Shown piece after piece: positions 26,907 to 35,633 of a DNA stretch of 64,000 nucleotides (position 1 is its first letter; every line of letters begins with the position of its first letter). The position numbers were made by a program, and so were the translations under genes. The stretch covers positions 62,001 through 126,000 of the forward strand of contig NZ_CAURPW010000001.1 of NCBI RefSeq assembly GCF_963526985.1, read 5' to 3'. This DNA is from an uncultured Campylobacter sp. GTDB taxonomy: Bacteria; Campylobacterota; Campylobacteria; Campylobacterales; Campylobacteraceae. The notes beneath the pieces are model-generated. The model was not told the DNA's origin, made no database searches, and saw nothing but the letters and a program-made list of their open reading frames with translations.

Positions 26907-27359
26907 TTAGTTGGCTTCTAGCTTTTTGTAGATGCGCTCCTGGGCCAAGTTTTCTTTGATAAAGCTGTTTTGGTTGCTGATCTGGCGCAACGTATCGCCG
27001 CTAATCTCGAAATTTAGCTTTTCGCGGTATTGATTCGTCACTCTTAGGGTGTTGCCCTCTATCTCGTATTTGCCATTTTGTAGCTCTCTTTGCGCGATCT
27101 TTTTTTGATAAACGGTGTCGATTTTAAACGTGCCGTCCGTGTTGAGCGTTAGCGTGCTTTTTGAGTTTTCGCTACATCCGTCGCAAAACACCTTAGCCTC
27201 GTAAACGCCGATCAAATTTTCCTTATCTATTTCAGCACCGCACGTTTCAAAAACCTCCGTACCGCCGCATTTTTTGCTATTTACCGCACTTGCGCCGTCG
27301 CTTGCCGCACAGCCTGCAAATATCATCGCAGCCGCTGCCAAAAATAAAATATTTTTCAT
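26907..27359 (-). CDS. NlpE-like lipoprotein
   Basis: 150 residues with signal peptide and lipobox FAGC (mature Cys16). Residues ~50-95 match the NlpE N-terminal domain: IGVYEAKVFCDGCSENSKSTLTLNTDGTF with the CxxC pair of NlpE (usually CADC), followed by two further beta motifs. NlpE senses surface contact or copper and lipoprotein stress in E. coli through Cpx, which Campylobacter lacks, so the role here is open. Four other Cys occur near the mature N-terminus (KKCGG, FETCG), unusual for the family. Confidence 0.8.
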   Translation of the reverse strand: MKNILFLAAAAMIFAGCAASDGASAVNSKKCGGTEVFETCGAEIDKENLIGVYEAKVFCDGCSENSKSTLTLNTDGTFKIDTVYQKKIAQRELQNGKYEIEGNTLRVTNQYREKLNFEISGDTLRQISNQNSFIKENLAQERIYKKLEAN

Positions 27360-27383
27360 GATTTATCCTTAAAATTTTGGCTA

Positions 27384-27392
27384 ATTATACTA
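27384..27392 (-). promoter_or_regulatory. -10 promoter of the NlpE-like lipoprotein
   Basis: The minus strand reads AGTATAAT with TATAAT at 27384-27389, upstream of an AAGGA ribosome site and the ATG at 27357-27359. The expected transcript start is about 18 nt from the ATG. The -35 region is T-rich without a hexamer, as usual in Campylobacter. Confidence 0.5.
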
Positions 27393-27466
27393 AAAATTTT
27401 CCGCTAAAATGGCGATTTTTTAGCAAAAAGCGGCTAAAATGATGAAAAATATTTTAAGGAGTAGTC

Positions 27467-28387
27467 ATGGAAGATAGCATCCCGTTTATCGTATTTGCCG
27501 TGGTCGTGCTGGCCTTTGCGGTCTTGTTTTTAAAAGCCGGTATCAAGATTATCTCGCAGTCAGATATCTACATCGTCGAGCGTTTGGGTAAATTTCATAA
27601 GGTGCTTGACGGCGGTTTTCACATCATTATCCCTTTTGTCGATCAGATCCGCGCCGTGATCACCGTGAGAGAGCAGCTAGTAGATATCACGAAACAGCAA
27701 GTCATCACCAAAGATAACGTAAACATAAGCGTCGACGGCATCGTGTTTTTAAAGGTCGTAGACGGCAAAATGGCCTTGTATAACGTCGATAGCTACAAGC
27801 GTGCGATCGCAAATTTAGCCATGACGACGCTGCGCGGCGAGATAGGCGCGATGAACCTTGACGACACGCTTAGCTCGCGCGACCGCCTAAACTCCGCATT
27901 GCAAAGAGCGCTCGGAGATGCCGCCGATAACTGGGGCGTAAAGATCATGCGCGTCGAGATCTCCGAGATCTCCGTCCCTCAAGGCATCGAAGAGGCGATG
28001 AATCTACAAATGAAAGCCGAGCGCGAAAAACGCGCGATCGAGCTAAAAGCGCAGGCTGAAAAAGAGGCGCTCATCCGCAACGCCGAGGCGCTAAAGCAAG
28101 AAAAAGTATTGCAAGCCGAAGCCATCGAGCGTATGGCCGATGCGAAAAAATACGAGCAAATCGCGCTAGCCACGGCTCAAAAAGAGGCGATGGATATGAT
28201 AAACGAAAGCATGGCGCAAAACGCCAAAGCAGCCGAGTTCCTGCTCGCGCGCGACCGCGTCGGAGCCTTTAACGAGCTAGCCAAAAACGGCTCGAAAGAT
28301 AAAATTTTAGTCCCTTACGAAGCAACCGAGCTTATCGGCTCTTTAAGCGTCTTAAAGGACTTTTTAGGCGCTAGGGCGGCGAAATGA
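27467..28387 (+). CDS. SPFH/band-7 membrane protein (QmcA/stomatin-like)
   Basis: 306 residues: an N-terminal membrane anchor (about 5-27), an SPFH domain (IYIVERLGKFHKVLDGGFHIIIPFVDQI and VTIREQ-type core with DGIVFLKVVD) and a long Ala/Glu/Lys coiled coil (about 185-265) for oligomerisation. The strong AAGGAG site precedes ATG 27467. It overlaps nfeD by 4 bp, the standard pairing of SPFH with NfeD. Such pairs form membrane microdomain rings with roles in quality control. Confidence 0.94.
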   Translation: MEDSIPFIVFAVVVLAFAVLFLKAGIKIISQSDIYIVERLGKFHKVLDGGFHIIIPFVDQIRAVITVREQLVDITKQQVITKDNVNISVDGIVFLKVVDGKMALYNVDSYKRAIANLAMTTLRGEIGAMNLDDTLSSRDRLNSALQRALGDAADNWGVKIMRVEISEISVPQGIEEAMNLQMKAEREKRAIELKAQAEKEALIRNAEALKQEKVLQAEAIERMADAKKYEQIALATAQKEAMDMINESMAQNAKAAEFLLARDRVGAFNELAKNGSKDKILVPYEATELIGSLSVLKDFLGARAAK

Positions 28388-28782
28388 TACCCGCATACTT
28401 GATGCTGGCTGCTGGCGTGGGGCTAATCATGCTCGAGTTTATGCTTGGTAGCTTTTTCGTGCTATTTTTCGGGCTTGGATTTTTGGCGGTCGGAGTGCTT
28501 GGATTTTTCGTCGATATCGCTTGGGAGTATCAAATTTTACTCATCGCTATCATTTCGCTAGTTCTGCTTTTTGCGCTTAGAAAGCCGCTAAAGGCCAAAT
28601 TTAACCAGCACGAAAGCGAGGTCAAAGACGACTTTTTAAACGAGAGCGGCGAGGGCGAGATCAGGGAGGGGATGGTCTATTTTAAAGGCACTTTGTGGCG
28701 CTACGACGGCGATTTAGCCGAGGGCTCGAAGGTGCGCGTGCTTGGCACCAAAGGCAATAAAGTCGTTTTACAGCGGGATTAA
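28384..28782 (+). CDS. NfeD family membrane protein (short form)
   Basis: 132 residues: two or three transmembrane helices (about 3-60) and a C-terminal OB-fold domain (MVYFKGTLWRYDGDLAEGSKVRVLGTKGNKVVLQ). This is the short NfeD1b form without protease domain, working with the upstream SPFH protein through a 4-bp overlapping start. Confidence 0.92.
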   Translation: MIPAYLMLAAGVGLIMLEFMLGSFFVLFFGLGFLAVGVLGFFVDIAWEYQILLIAIISLVLLFALRKPLKAKFNQHESEVKDDFLNESGEGEIREGMVYFKGTLWRYDGDLAEGSKVRVLGTKGNKVVLQRD

Positions 28783-28833
28783 AATTTTTATTTTTGCGGT
28801 TTAAAATCGCTTTTAAATTTTCAAGGAGTCAAA

Positions 28834-29124
28834 ATGTTTATCGTAAATTTAACTTATGTTAAAGAATTAAGCCAAGTTGATAACTTCATAAGCGAACACA
28901 ATGCGTTTTTGGATAAATTTTACGCAGAAAATAAATTTATCTGCTCGGGGCGTAAAATCCCGCGTAGCGGCGGCATCATCTTGGCAAACATTAAAGATCG
29001 CTCGGAGCTTGACGAGATTATCGGACAAGATCCGTTTTTTAAAAACGGTATCGCAAAGTATGAAATTACCGAGTTTTCGCCGACGAAATTCGTACCTGGT
29101 TTTGAGCGGCTTTTAGGCGAGTAA
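28834..29124 (+). CDS. YciI family protein
   Basis: 96 residues of the YCII/dimeric ferredoxin-like fold: FIVNLTYVK at the start, HNAFLDKFYAENKFICSGRKIPRSGGIIL, then DPFFKNGIAKYEITEFSPTKF. The conserved His (HNAFL, the YciI active-site-like His) and the Asp of QDPFF are present. Biochemical role is not established for most members. Strong AAGGAG site; apparently monocistronic, with a hairpin downstream at 29181-29216. Confidence 0.85.
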   Translation: MFIVNLTYVKELSQVDNFISEHNAFLDKFYAENKFICSGRKIPRSGGIILANIKDRSELDEIIGQDPFFKNGIAKYEITEFSPTKFVPGFERLLGE

Positions 29125-29180
29125 ACGAACTGGGCAAGCTAAGGTTAACCGGCTTGGGTAATTATTAATAAAATTCAAAA

Positions 29181-29216
29181 AGGCAAACGACTGCGACTGG
29201 ATTTGCGCGTTTGCCT
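29181..29216. terminator. inverted repeat between convergent genes
   Basis: Perfect 9-bp arms AGGCAAACG (29181-29189) and CGTTTGCCT (29208-29216) with an 18-nt loop that can pair further. It lies between the converging YciI and SMR genes. Short A/T-rich flanks (AAAA before, CAATAAAATT after) give weak T-runs, so a bidirectional terminator is likely but not certain. Confidence 0.5.
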
Positions 29217-29397
29217 GCAATAAAATTAACCTTTAACGGTACAGTTTAAAATACGGTCGCCGTTTTTACAACTTTTATAAAATTCTCGTTTAAAATTTAA
29301 AATCAAAAAAGTTGGTTTCTCTTCGTAAACTTAAAATCTAGCCAAATTTAACAAACGGCTAGCTTAATTTAATATACGTTTAGTCACTAACGCTCTT

Positions 29398-29712
29398 TTA
29401 AAATAAATTTATAACAACCACTCCGACTACTATCATGCCTATGGCGATGATTGCGGGCAAATCAAGCTTTTGCCTCATAAAAAAATAAGCTATCGCCGAG
29501 ATGAGAACTATGCCCGCCCCGGACCGTATCGCGTAAGCGATACCCATGGGAATGTGCCTAAATATCGCAAGCAGGTAGAATAAAATCCCGAATAAAACAA
29601 GCGAACCAACGGCGTATAAGGGCTTTGCAAAGCTGTCGCTTAGCTTTAAAAGCGAAGTTGCGGCCGCCACTAGCGTGATGCTTATGCCTATAAGAACCCG
29701 GTATTTGATCAT
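29398..29712 (-). CDS. small multidrug resistance (SMR)-like protein lacking the essential Glu14
   Basis: 104 residues, four transmembrane helices, length and spacing as EmrE. Helix 3-4 carries the family patterns PMGIAYAIRSGAGIVLIS and LDLPAIIAIGMIVVGVVVINL. In EmrE numbering the membrane Glu14 that binds substrate and protons is Leu14 here (ISITLVAAATSLLKL), and Trp63 of AIWSG is Arg (AIRSG). Without Glu14 proton-coupled efflux as known cannot operate, so it may be a different-function member, a partner subunit or a decaying gene. No partner SMR gene is adjacent. Frame and start (ATG 29710-29712) are clear. Confidence 0.8.
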   Translation of the reverse strand: MIKYRVLIGISITLVAAATSLLKLSDSFAKPLYAVGSLVLFGILFYLLAIFRHIPMGIAYAIRSGAGIVLISAIAYFFMRQKLDLPAIIAIGMIVVGVVVINLF

Positions 29713-29864
29713 TTTTCTTCTTTGAATTAATAAAGGAATTATAAACTCAAATTTTAAATATCTAAATTAACTATAAATAAATTAAAATTTGATCCTTTGC
29801 GTGCTTTTGCAGGCTTAAATTTGATGGAGAATGCGATCAAATTTGGCTTTGACCGCATTAAATT

Positions 29865-30236
29865 TTAGTGTTTGTGATGAGGACAGGCGTGCGCTTCGTC
29901 GCTTGCGCGGCTTTTGTCGTGATGAGCGCACTCTTTATGCTGCGCGCAGCCTTGCGCTTTTGCGTCGCATTTTGGGCATGGCTTTGATTTGTCGCTCTCG
30001 CCGCTGCAGCCTAGGCTTTTGTCTACTCCGTGATTTCCGTGGTGAGGGCACTCTTTCGTCGATGCGTGAGACTGGGCGCAGCTAGCGTTTGCCGTGCCGT
30101 GATGAGGGCAGCTAGCGTCTTTTATCTGCGTAGCGTGGCGATACTCCTGCGCGTTTTGTTCGGCCGGAGCCGGTTTGTTTGCCGCGCAACCTGCAAAAAA
30201 TAGCGCCAAAATCGTAGCCAAAACTAAATTTTTCAT
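29865..30236 (-). CDS. Cys/His-rich lipoprotein with CPHHG repeats
   Basis: 123 residues. Signal peptide with lipobox FAGC (mature Cys17), then ~105 residues with about a dozen Cys and over 15 His in repeated units: CPHHGTANASC, ECPHHGNHG, PCPKCDAK, GCAQHKECAHHD, and the C-terminal CPHHKH. The composition points to metal binding at the envelope (nickel, copper or zinc), by analogy with His-rich storage proteins; no catalytic domain is visible. Start at 30236 follows from the lipoprotein signal and an AGGAG site; a longer frame to 30410 is not needed. No clear family. Confidence 0.82.
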   Translation of the reverse strand: MKNLVLATILALFFAGCAANKPAPAEQNAQEYRHATQIKDASCPHHGTANASCAQSHASTKECPHHGNHGVDKSLGCSGESDKSKPCPKCDAKAQGCAQHKECAHHDKSRASDEAHACPHHKH

Positions 30237-30526
30237 CTTTTCTCCTTTGATAAAATGTCTCGCGATTTTATCAAATTTAAGCTTTATAAATCGGGTTAAA
30301 TTTGAGCTGACGGCAAATTTAAAAGGCCGCGTCAAATTTGATGCCCCGTCTAGCGCCAAAAGGGTTAAATTTCTTAGCTTAGCCGCGTTTCTTGCGGATT
30401 TTAAAATCATTTCTTTTCCTTTGCGTTAAGGCGCGAAACGATATCCGCAAGAAGTTAAAAAACGCGAATTTATCAAAGATAAAAGCGTTTTTCGCTAAAC
30501 TCGCGTAAAAAATTTAAAGGAAAAAT

Positions 30527-31576
30527 TTGAATAGACTAAGCGTGGATGAGGCGGTAAATTTGATAGAAAACGCCGAGCTAAACGAGCTTGGAGCGATGGC
30601 TCTAGCGCGTAAGCGCGAGCTGCACTCTGACGGCGTCACGACCTTTATCGTGGATAGAAACATAAACTACACCAACGCGTGCTGGGTGGACTGCAAATTT
30701 TGCGCGTTTTACCGCGATCACAAGGACGAGGACGCCTACGTTCTTAGCTTTGACGAGATCGGACAAAAGATCGAGGAGCTCATCGCTATCGGCGGGACGC
30801 AAATTTTATTTCAAGGCGGCGTGCATCCGAAACTAAAAATCAAGTGGTACGAGGATCTCGTGGAGTTTATCGCGAAAAAATATCCAAGCATCACGATTCA
30901 CGGATTTTCGGCGGTCGAGATCGACTATATCGCAAGGATTTCGCGTATTAGCACGAGGGAGGCGCTACGCCGTCTGCGAGAAAAGGGACTCTACTCGATG
31001 CCGGGCGCCGGAGCCGAGATACTCAGCGACCGCGTCCGAGATGTGATCGCGCCTAAAAAATGCGACGTAGAAACGTGGCTGCGCATCCACCGCGAGGCGC
31101 ACGAGGAGGGGCTAAAGACGACGGCTACGATGATGTTTGGCACCGTCGAAACCACGCGCGAGATCGTGGAGCACTGGGAGCATATCAGGAGCTTGCAGGA
31201 CGAGACGGGCGGCTTTAGAGCGTTTATCTTGTGGAGCTTTCAGGGGCTAAACACGCGCCTAGCCGCCGAACGTCCCGAGATCAAAAAGCAAAGCTCGAAT
31301 CGCTATTTGCGCCTGCTTGCGGTCTCTAGGCTGTTTTTAGACAACGTGCCAAACATCCAAAGCAGCTGGGTCACGCAGGGCAGCTACATCGGGCAGCTGG
31401 CGCTACTGTTTGGCGCAAACGACCTAGGCAGCACGATGATGGAGGAAAACGTCGTCAAGGCCGCGGGCGCTAGCTACCGCATGAATCAAGACGAGATGAT
31501 ACGCCTCATCAAAGACATCGGCGAAAAACCCGCCAAACGCAATACCAATTATGATATTTTAGAAAGGTTTTATTGA
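30527..31576 (+). CDS. mqnC: dehypoxanthine futalosine cyclase
   Basis: Radical SAM enzyme of the futalosine menaquinone route, making cyclic dehypoxanthine futalosine. The 4Fe-4S cluster motif is CKFCAFYRD (CxxxC..C reading VDCKFCAF, about residues 51-58) within NYTNACWVDCKFC. The later SAM-binding region (GGTQILFQGGVHP) is typical of MqnC; 349 residues is normal. TTG at 30527 follows an AAAGGA site at 8 nt. The last base of its stop is the first of the next ATG (TGATG), so it is cotranscribed with the M16-like gene. Confidence 0.94.
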   Translation: MNRLSVDEAVNLIENAELNELGAMALARKRELHSDGVTTFIVDRNINYTNACWVDCKFCAFYRDHKDEDAYVLSFDEIGQKIEELIAIGGTQILFQGGVHPKLKIKWYEDLVEFIAKKYPSITIHGFSAVEIDYIARISRISTREALRRLREKGLYSMPGAGAEILSDRVRDVIAPKKCDVETWLRIHREAHEEGLKTTATMMFGTVETTREIVEHWEHIRSLQDETGGFRAFILWSFQGLNTRLAAERPEIKKQSSNRYLRLLAVSRLFLDNVPNIQSSWVTQGSYIGQLALLFGANDLGSTMMEENVVKAAGASYRMNQDEMIRLIKDIGEKPAKRNTNYDILERFY

Positions 31577-32799
31577 TGAAAATCATAAATTTAAAAGCCG
31601 CAAATTTACAAATCCCTGCCGTTTACGAGGCTAGCAAAACCTTGCCAGCGGTGAGCCTAAAGCTTATTTTCAAGGTTGCCGGAGCTTGCGCGGAGGAGAA
31701 GGCCGGACTTGCTAAATTCGTCGCTAAAATTTTTGACGAAGGCACGCTAAGTAAGGGCGCGGCGGGCTTTGCCAAAGAGCTTGAAACGCGCGCGATTAGC
31801 CTTTACGCGAGCGCAGGATTTGAGACCTTTGCGTTTGAGCTAAACTGTCTAAAGGAGCACTTTTCTTTTGCGCTTGCTAAGCTAAAAGAGCTTTTAGAGG
31901 AGCCCAATTTAAGCCAAAAAAGCTTTGAGAAGGTGCGAACTTTGACTCTGGGCGAGATATCTAGCAACGAGAGCGACTACGACTATCTAGCTAGGGTCGC
32001 GCTAAACGGACTGCTATATCCTGGTACGAATCTAGCGCGCCCAAGCATCGGCACGAAGCAAAGCGTGGAGAGTATCACGCTAGAGGACGTTAAAAATTTC
32101 ATCGCTAGCAAGCTTGATCTGGCAAATTTATTCGTAGTTCTGGGCGGCGAAGTGACGCCTGGGGAGCTAAATTTAGACGAGATTTTAAGCTCGCTAAAGA
32201 CAGGCGAGCCGCGCGAGCTAAAGCTTTTTAAAACCGATGAAAAATGCAGCCAAAAAGCCATCATCAAGCCTAGCGAGCAAGCCTATATTTACTTTGGTGC
32301 GCCTTTTGACGTTTCCTGCGAGGAGCGATATAAGGCTAAGGTCGCGACGTTTATTTTGGGCGAAGGCGGCTTTGGCAGTAGGCTGATGGAGGAGATCCGC
32401 GTGAAGCGAGGGCTAGCGTATTCGGCCTATGCTAGGAGCGAGTTTGCGCTCAGCCACTCGCAAATTTGGGGTTATCTGCAAACCAAAAATGAAAGCAGGA
32501 GCGAGGCGGTCGCGGTCGTGAAAGACGAATTTGCAAAATTCGTCAAAAACGGCGTGAAAGCCGGCGAGCTAGCGCAGGCTAAAAGATTTTTGCTAGGCTC
32601 GCAGCCGCTACGCCAAGAGACGCTTTTTAACCGCTTAAACATCGCTCAGAGCGAGTTTTATAACGGTTTTAAACTAGGAAATTTTAAAGACGAGCTAGAA
32701 AAAATCTCGAAGCTAAAGCTTGCCGAGCTAAACGCGTTTATCGCGGAGCATGCAGAGATAGAAAAGCTCAGTTTTGCCGTGCTTTACAATGAAATTTGA
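31576..32799 (+). CDS. M16 peptidase-like protein without zinc motif
   Basis: 407 residues with the two M16/pitrilysin halves: the N-terminal half and the C-terminal partner domain (EEIRVKRGLAYSAYARSEF, about 275-293, a typical substrate/partner segment). The family's HXXEH zinc site should lie near residue 45 after the helix 'AGLAKFVAKIFDEGT'; the motif is replaced by KFVAKIFDE, with neither His present. It is probably a non-catalytic subunit of a heterodimeric protease or a binding protein. ATG 31576 (TGATG with mqnC) is chosen over TTG 31573. Confidence 0.83.
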   Translation: MKIINLKAANLQIPAVYEASKTLPAVSLKLIFKVAGACAEEKAGLAKFVAKIFDEGTLSKGAAGFAKELETRAISLYASAGFETFAFELNCLKEHFSFALAKLKELLEEPNLSQKSFEKVRTLTLGEISSNESDYDYLARVALNGLLYPGTNLARPSIGTKQSVESITLEDVKNFIASKLDLANLFVVLGGEVTPGELNLDEILSSLKTGEPRELKLFKTDEKCSQKAIIKPSEQAYIYFGAPFDVSCEERYKAKVATFILGEGGFGSRLMEEIRVKRGLAYSAYARSEFALSHSQIWGYLQTKNESRSEAVAVVKDEFAKFVKNGVKAGELAQAKRFLLGSQPLRQETLFNRLNIAQSEFYNGFKLGNFKDELEKISKLKLAELNAFIAEHAEIEKLSFAVLYNEI

Positions 32800-34714
32800 T
32801 GAAAAAGACAGAATAAATCTAAAAAAAATCGGCGTAACCACTCTGCTCGACCTAGCGCTAAAGCTTCCTAAAAGCTTTGAAGATACGAGCCTGGCCGCCG
32901 CGCCAAAAGACGGACACGTGAGCGTCGCTGTAGAGATAAAAAGCGCGTATCGCCAAGGCGGGATGCTGCACGCCGTATGCTGGTGCGAGGCGTGGGAGCA
33001 AAACGTCAAAATCGTGATTTTTAACGCCAAGCCTTGGCATTACGGGGCATTTAAGGTCGGCAAAAGCGTGTTTGTAAGCGGCAAATGCGCCTACGCCTAC
33101 GGCTCGTGGCAGCTAACCAATCCCAAAATCGTCACGAAAATAAACGAAATCATACCCAAATACAAGCTCTCTCTCAGAGACGATTCGTTTAAAAATTTGA
33201 TCCAAAAATACGTAAATTTGCCCAATTTACTAGAGGCGGGGCTCGCGCCTAAGGAGGCTGAGTTTTTGCTAGATCTGCACAGAGGAGACGAAAAAAGTGT
33301 GGCGATGCTGGACGCACTCGTGCGAGAAAAAGCGGGCGAAGAGGTGCTAAAATTCGTCGAAATTTACAACTATCTAAAAAAGCTAAACGCCAAAAAAACT
33401 CGCTTTAAGGCGCCTAAAATCAATCTTTTTGATATCTCTTTGTGGCTTAAAAATTTGCCGTTTGCGCCGACAACTGATCAGCTAAACGCTATCGCCGATT
33501 TGCGCGCGGACTTTAGCGGCAAGGAGGCGGTGCGACGCGTCGTGATGGGCGATGTGGGCAGCGGCAAGACGCTCGTTATGCTAGCTGCTGCGCTTAGCGT
33601 CTATCCAGGCCCTGCGCTCATCATGGCGCCCACGTCGATATTAGCCGAGCAAATTTACGCCGAGGCGGCGCGTTTGCTGCCTGATTTTATGCGCGTTTTG
33701 CTTGTTAAAAGCGGCGACAAGCCCGAATTTGACGGCGTAAATCTCATCATCGGCACGCATGTTTTGCTCTATCAAAGCTTACCCGCCGCGCCTTTAGTTA
33801 TGATAGACGAGCAGCACCGTTTCGGCTCAAATCAACGCGAGAAAATCAACGCTCTAGCCAGCGGAGGACTTGGGCAAGAGAGGCAACATGACGGGGCAGG
33901 TGGCGAATTTGACGGTAAATTTGACGGCTGCGAGCAGGCAAATTTAGCCGCAACCGCGCCCGAAAAAGGAAATAAGCAAACAAAAGCTGCGGACGAGACC
34001 AGGGCTCACGTCGTGCAGTTTTCTGCAACGCCGATCCCGCGCACGCTAAGCATGATACAAAGCAGTTTTGCGGAGTTTAGTTTTCTGCGGCAGATGCCTT
34101 TTGAAAAGCATATCCACACGCAAATTTTACAAAACGCGGACTTTGGCGAGCTACTGGCGCATATCAAATCGCAAATCGCCAAAGGCAAACAGGCTGCCGT
34201 GATATATCCGCTCGTGGAGGGTAGCGAAAGCTCGAACTATCAGGGGCTGGAGGAGGCGCAGGGGTTTTGGCGAGCAAATTTTGAAAACGTCTACGTCACG
34301 CACGGCAAAGACAAAGAAAAAGAGCAAGTGTTGCGCGAATTTCGCGAGCGCGGCGACGTGCTGCTATCGACGACGGTGGTCGAGGTCGGTATCTCGCTGC
34401 CCAGGCTTAGCACGATCGTGATCGTGGGCGCGGAGAGGCTTGGCTTAGCAAGCCTGCATCAGCTGCGCGGACGAGTAGGGCGAAACGGCGGGAGCGGATT
34501 TTGCTTTTTGTTTACGAAGCTTAAAAATCCGCCGACGCGTTTGAGGGAGTTTTGCGAGACGCTGGACGGCTTTAAGATCGCCGAGATAGACCTCAAAAAT
34601 CGCCAAAGCGGCGACATCCTAAACGGCGCGTTTCAACACGGTGCGACGTTTGAATACTACGATTACGAAGAGGAAATCACGCAAGCAGCCAAAGATAGGG
34701 CGGGGCTTGGGTAA
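32789..34714 (+). CDS. recG: ATP-dependent DNA helicase RecG with an insertion
   Basis: Remodels branched DNA and stalled forks. Walker A GDVGSGKT (about 254-261), DEQHRFG (340-346) and SATPIPRTLS (about 412-421), then the helicase C domain with TTVVEVGISLP and RGRVGRNG. About 60 residues separate DEQHRFG from SATPIP where ~25 are usual: a hydrophilic insert (about 350-408) encoded by DNA rich in AAATTT and low-complexity Gly/Asp/Ala. Start taken at 32789 (MKFDEKDRIN), overlapping the M16-like stop by 11 bp. 641 residues. Confidence 0.95.
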   Translation: MKFDEKDRINLKKIGVTTLLDLALKLPKSFEDTSLAAAPKDGHVSVAVEIKSAYRQGGMLHAVCWCEAWEQNVKIVIFNAKPWHYGAFKVGKSVFVSGKCAYAYGSWQLTNPKIVTKINEIIPKYKLSLRDDSFKNLIQKYVNLPNLLEAGLAPKEAEFLLDLHRGDEKSVAMLDALVREKAGEEVLKFVEIYNYLKKLNAKKTRFKAPKINLFDISLWLKNLPFAPTTDQLNAIADLRADFSGKEAVRRVVMGDVGSGKTLVMLAAALSVYPGPALIMAPTSILAEQIYAEAARLLPDFMRVLLVKSGDKPEFDGVNLIIGTHVLLYQSLPAAPLVMIDEQHRFGSNQREKINALASGGLGQERQHDGAGGEFDGKFDGCEQANLAATAPEKGNKQTKAADETRAHVVQFSATPIPRTLSMIQSSFAEFSFLRQMPFEKHIHTQILQNADFGELLAHIKSQIAKGKQAAVIYPLVEGSESSNYQGLEEAQGFWRANFENVYVTHGKDKEKEQVLREFRERGDVLLSTTVVEVGISLPRLSTIVIVGAERLGLASLHQLRGRVGRNGGSGFCFLFTKLKNPPTRLREFCETLDGFKIAEIDLKNRQSGDILNGAFQHGATFEYYDYEEEITQAAKDRAGLG

Positions 34715-35182
34715 AAAGCGATTTAACGCTAATTTCAAGCCCTTAAATCTCGTATTTTTGTTTTATAAGAGCCTTAAATTTAGCCTGTTTGGATTGCTTG
34801 ATATGTCCCTAGATTTGACGAGTTTTAGCGACTTTACGCGGAATACTAAATTTAAAACCGCCAGTAAGCCGTCAAATTTGATTCGGCTTTTTGATATTTC
34901 AAGTTGCGTTTTGCGTCGCTTGCGTAAATTTTAGGACTAAAATTTACTCGGTATCGCGTTTTTGGTATTTGATTTTACTCGGCGCGCTGCAGATTTAAGC
35001 TTGCTGCGATTTTTAGCTTTAAATTTGACGGTACTTGCGACCTTGTAAATAGCACGCGGCTAAATCGCACGCTAAAAAAGGCCGCATGATTTAGCTTGAT
35101 TTAAGCTTTTTTGATTCTACCGCCGCGATACCTGCTCTAAATTTATCCAAATCAGACTATAATCTCAAAAAAAGGATTAATC
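34715..35182. other. AAATTT-rich intergenic region
   Basis: 468 bp without gene. Contains repeated AAATTT/AAATTTA words, fragments such as ATTTACTCGG seen twice, and a promoter near its 3' end. A 97-codon plus-strand ORF (34641-34934) starts inside recG and is not supported by a ribosome site or family. Confidence 0.4.
35155..35163 (+). promoter_or_regulatory. -10 promoter of EamA-like gene
   Basis: GACTATAAT with TATAAT at 35158-35163, 20 bp upstream of the ATG and ahead of an AAAGGA ribosome site. The leader would be about 14 nt. No clear -35 box. Confidence 0.5.
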
Positions 35183-35611
35183 ATGCAAGAGTGGGCTTTG
35201 TGGGCGCTAGCTTCGGCGGTTTTTGCTGCACTTACGGCGATTTTCGCCAAAGTCGGGCTTGAGGGCGTGGACTCAAATTTTGCGACTTTTATCAGGACGC
35301 TTGTTATCGCTGCGGCGCTGATTTTATTTCTAACCTATGCTAAAAAGTGGCAGCCGCTTGGCGAGCTAAGCGCACGGAACTGGCTGTTTTTGACGCTTAG
35401 CGGACTAGCTACCGGCGCATCGTGGCTGGCGTATTTTAAGGCGCTTCAGATGGGTTCTGCGTCGCAGGTAGCGCCCATAGACAAGCTTAGCGTCGTTTTG
35501 GTCGTCATTTTTGCTGTTATATTTTTAGGCGAGCGCCCGAGCACGCGAGAGTGGATCGGTATCGCGCTGATCGCTAGCGGCGTGTTTACGCTGGTTTTTG
35601 CGGATAAATAG
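35183..35611 (+). CDS. half-size EamA/DMT-type membrane protein
   Basis: 142 residues with five hydrophobic segments: one EamA domain of the usual two. The pattern LASAVFAALTAIFAKVGLEGVDSNFATFIRT and SQVAPIDKLSVVLVVIFAVIFLGERPSTREWIGIALIASGV is typical of the EamA repeat. It must dimerise to form a full 10-helix transporter. Substrate not readable. A strong promoter and ribosome site precede it, and the next gene starts 22 bp after. Confidence 0.87.
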   Translation: MQEWALWALASAVFAALTAIFAKVGLEGVDSNFATFIRTLVIAAALILFLTYAKKWQPLGELSARNWLFLTLSGLATGASWLAYFKALQMGSASQVAPIDKLSVVLVVIFAVIFLGERPSTREWIGIALIASGVFTLVFADK

Positions 35612-35633
35612 CATCAAGTAACGGGAGTTAAAT

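Noticed and set aside
34641..34934. 97-codon plus-strand ORF at the 3' end of recG
   Set aside because: Begins inside recG in another frame, low complexity, no ribosome site.
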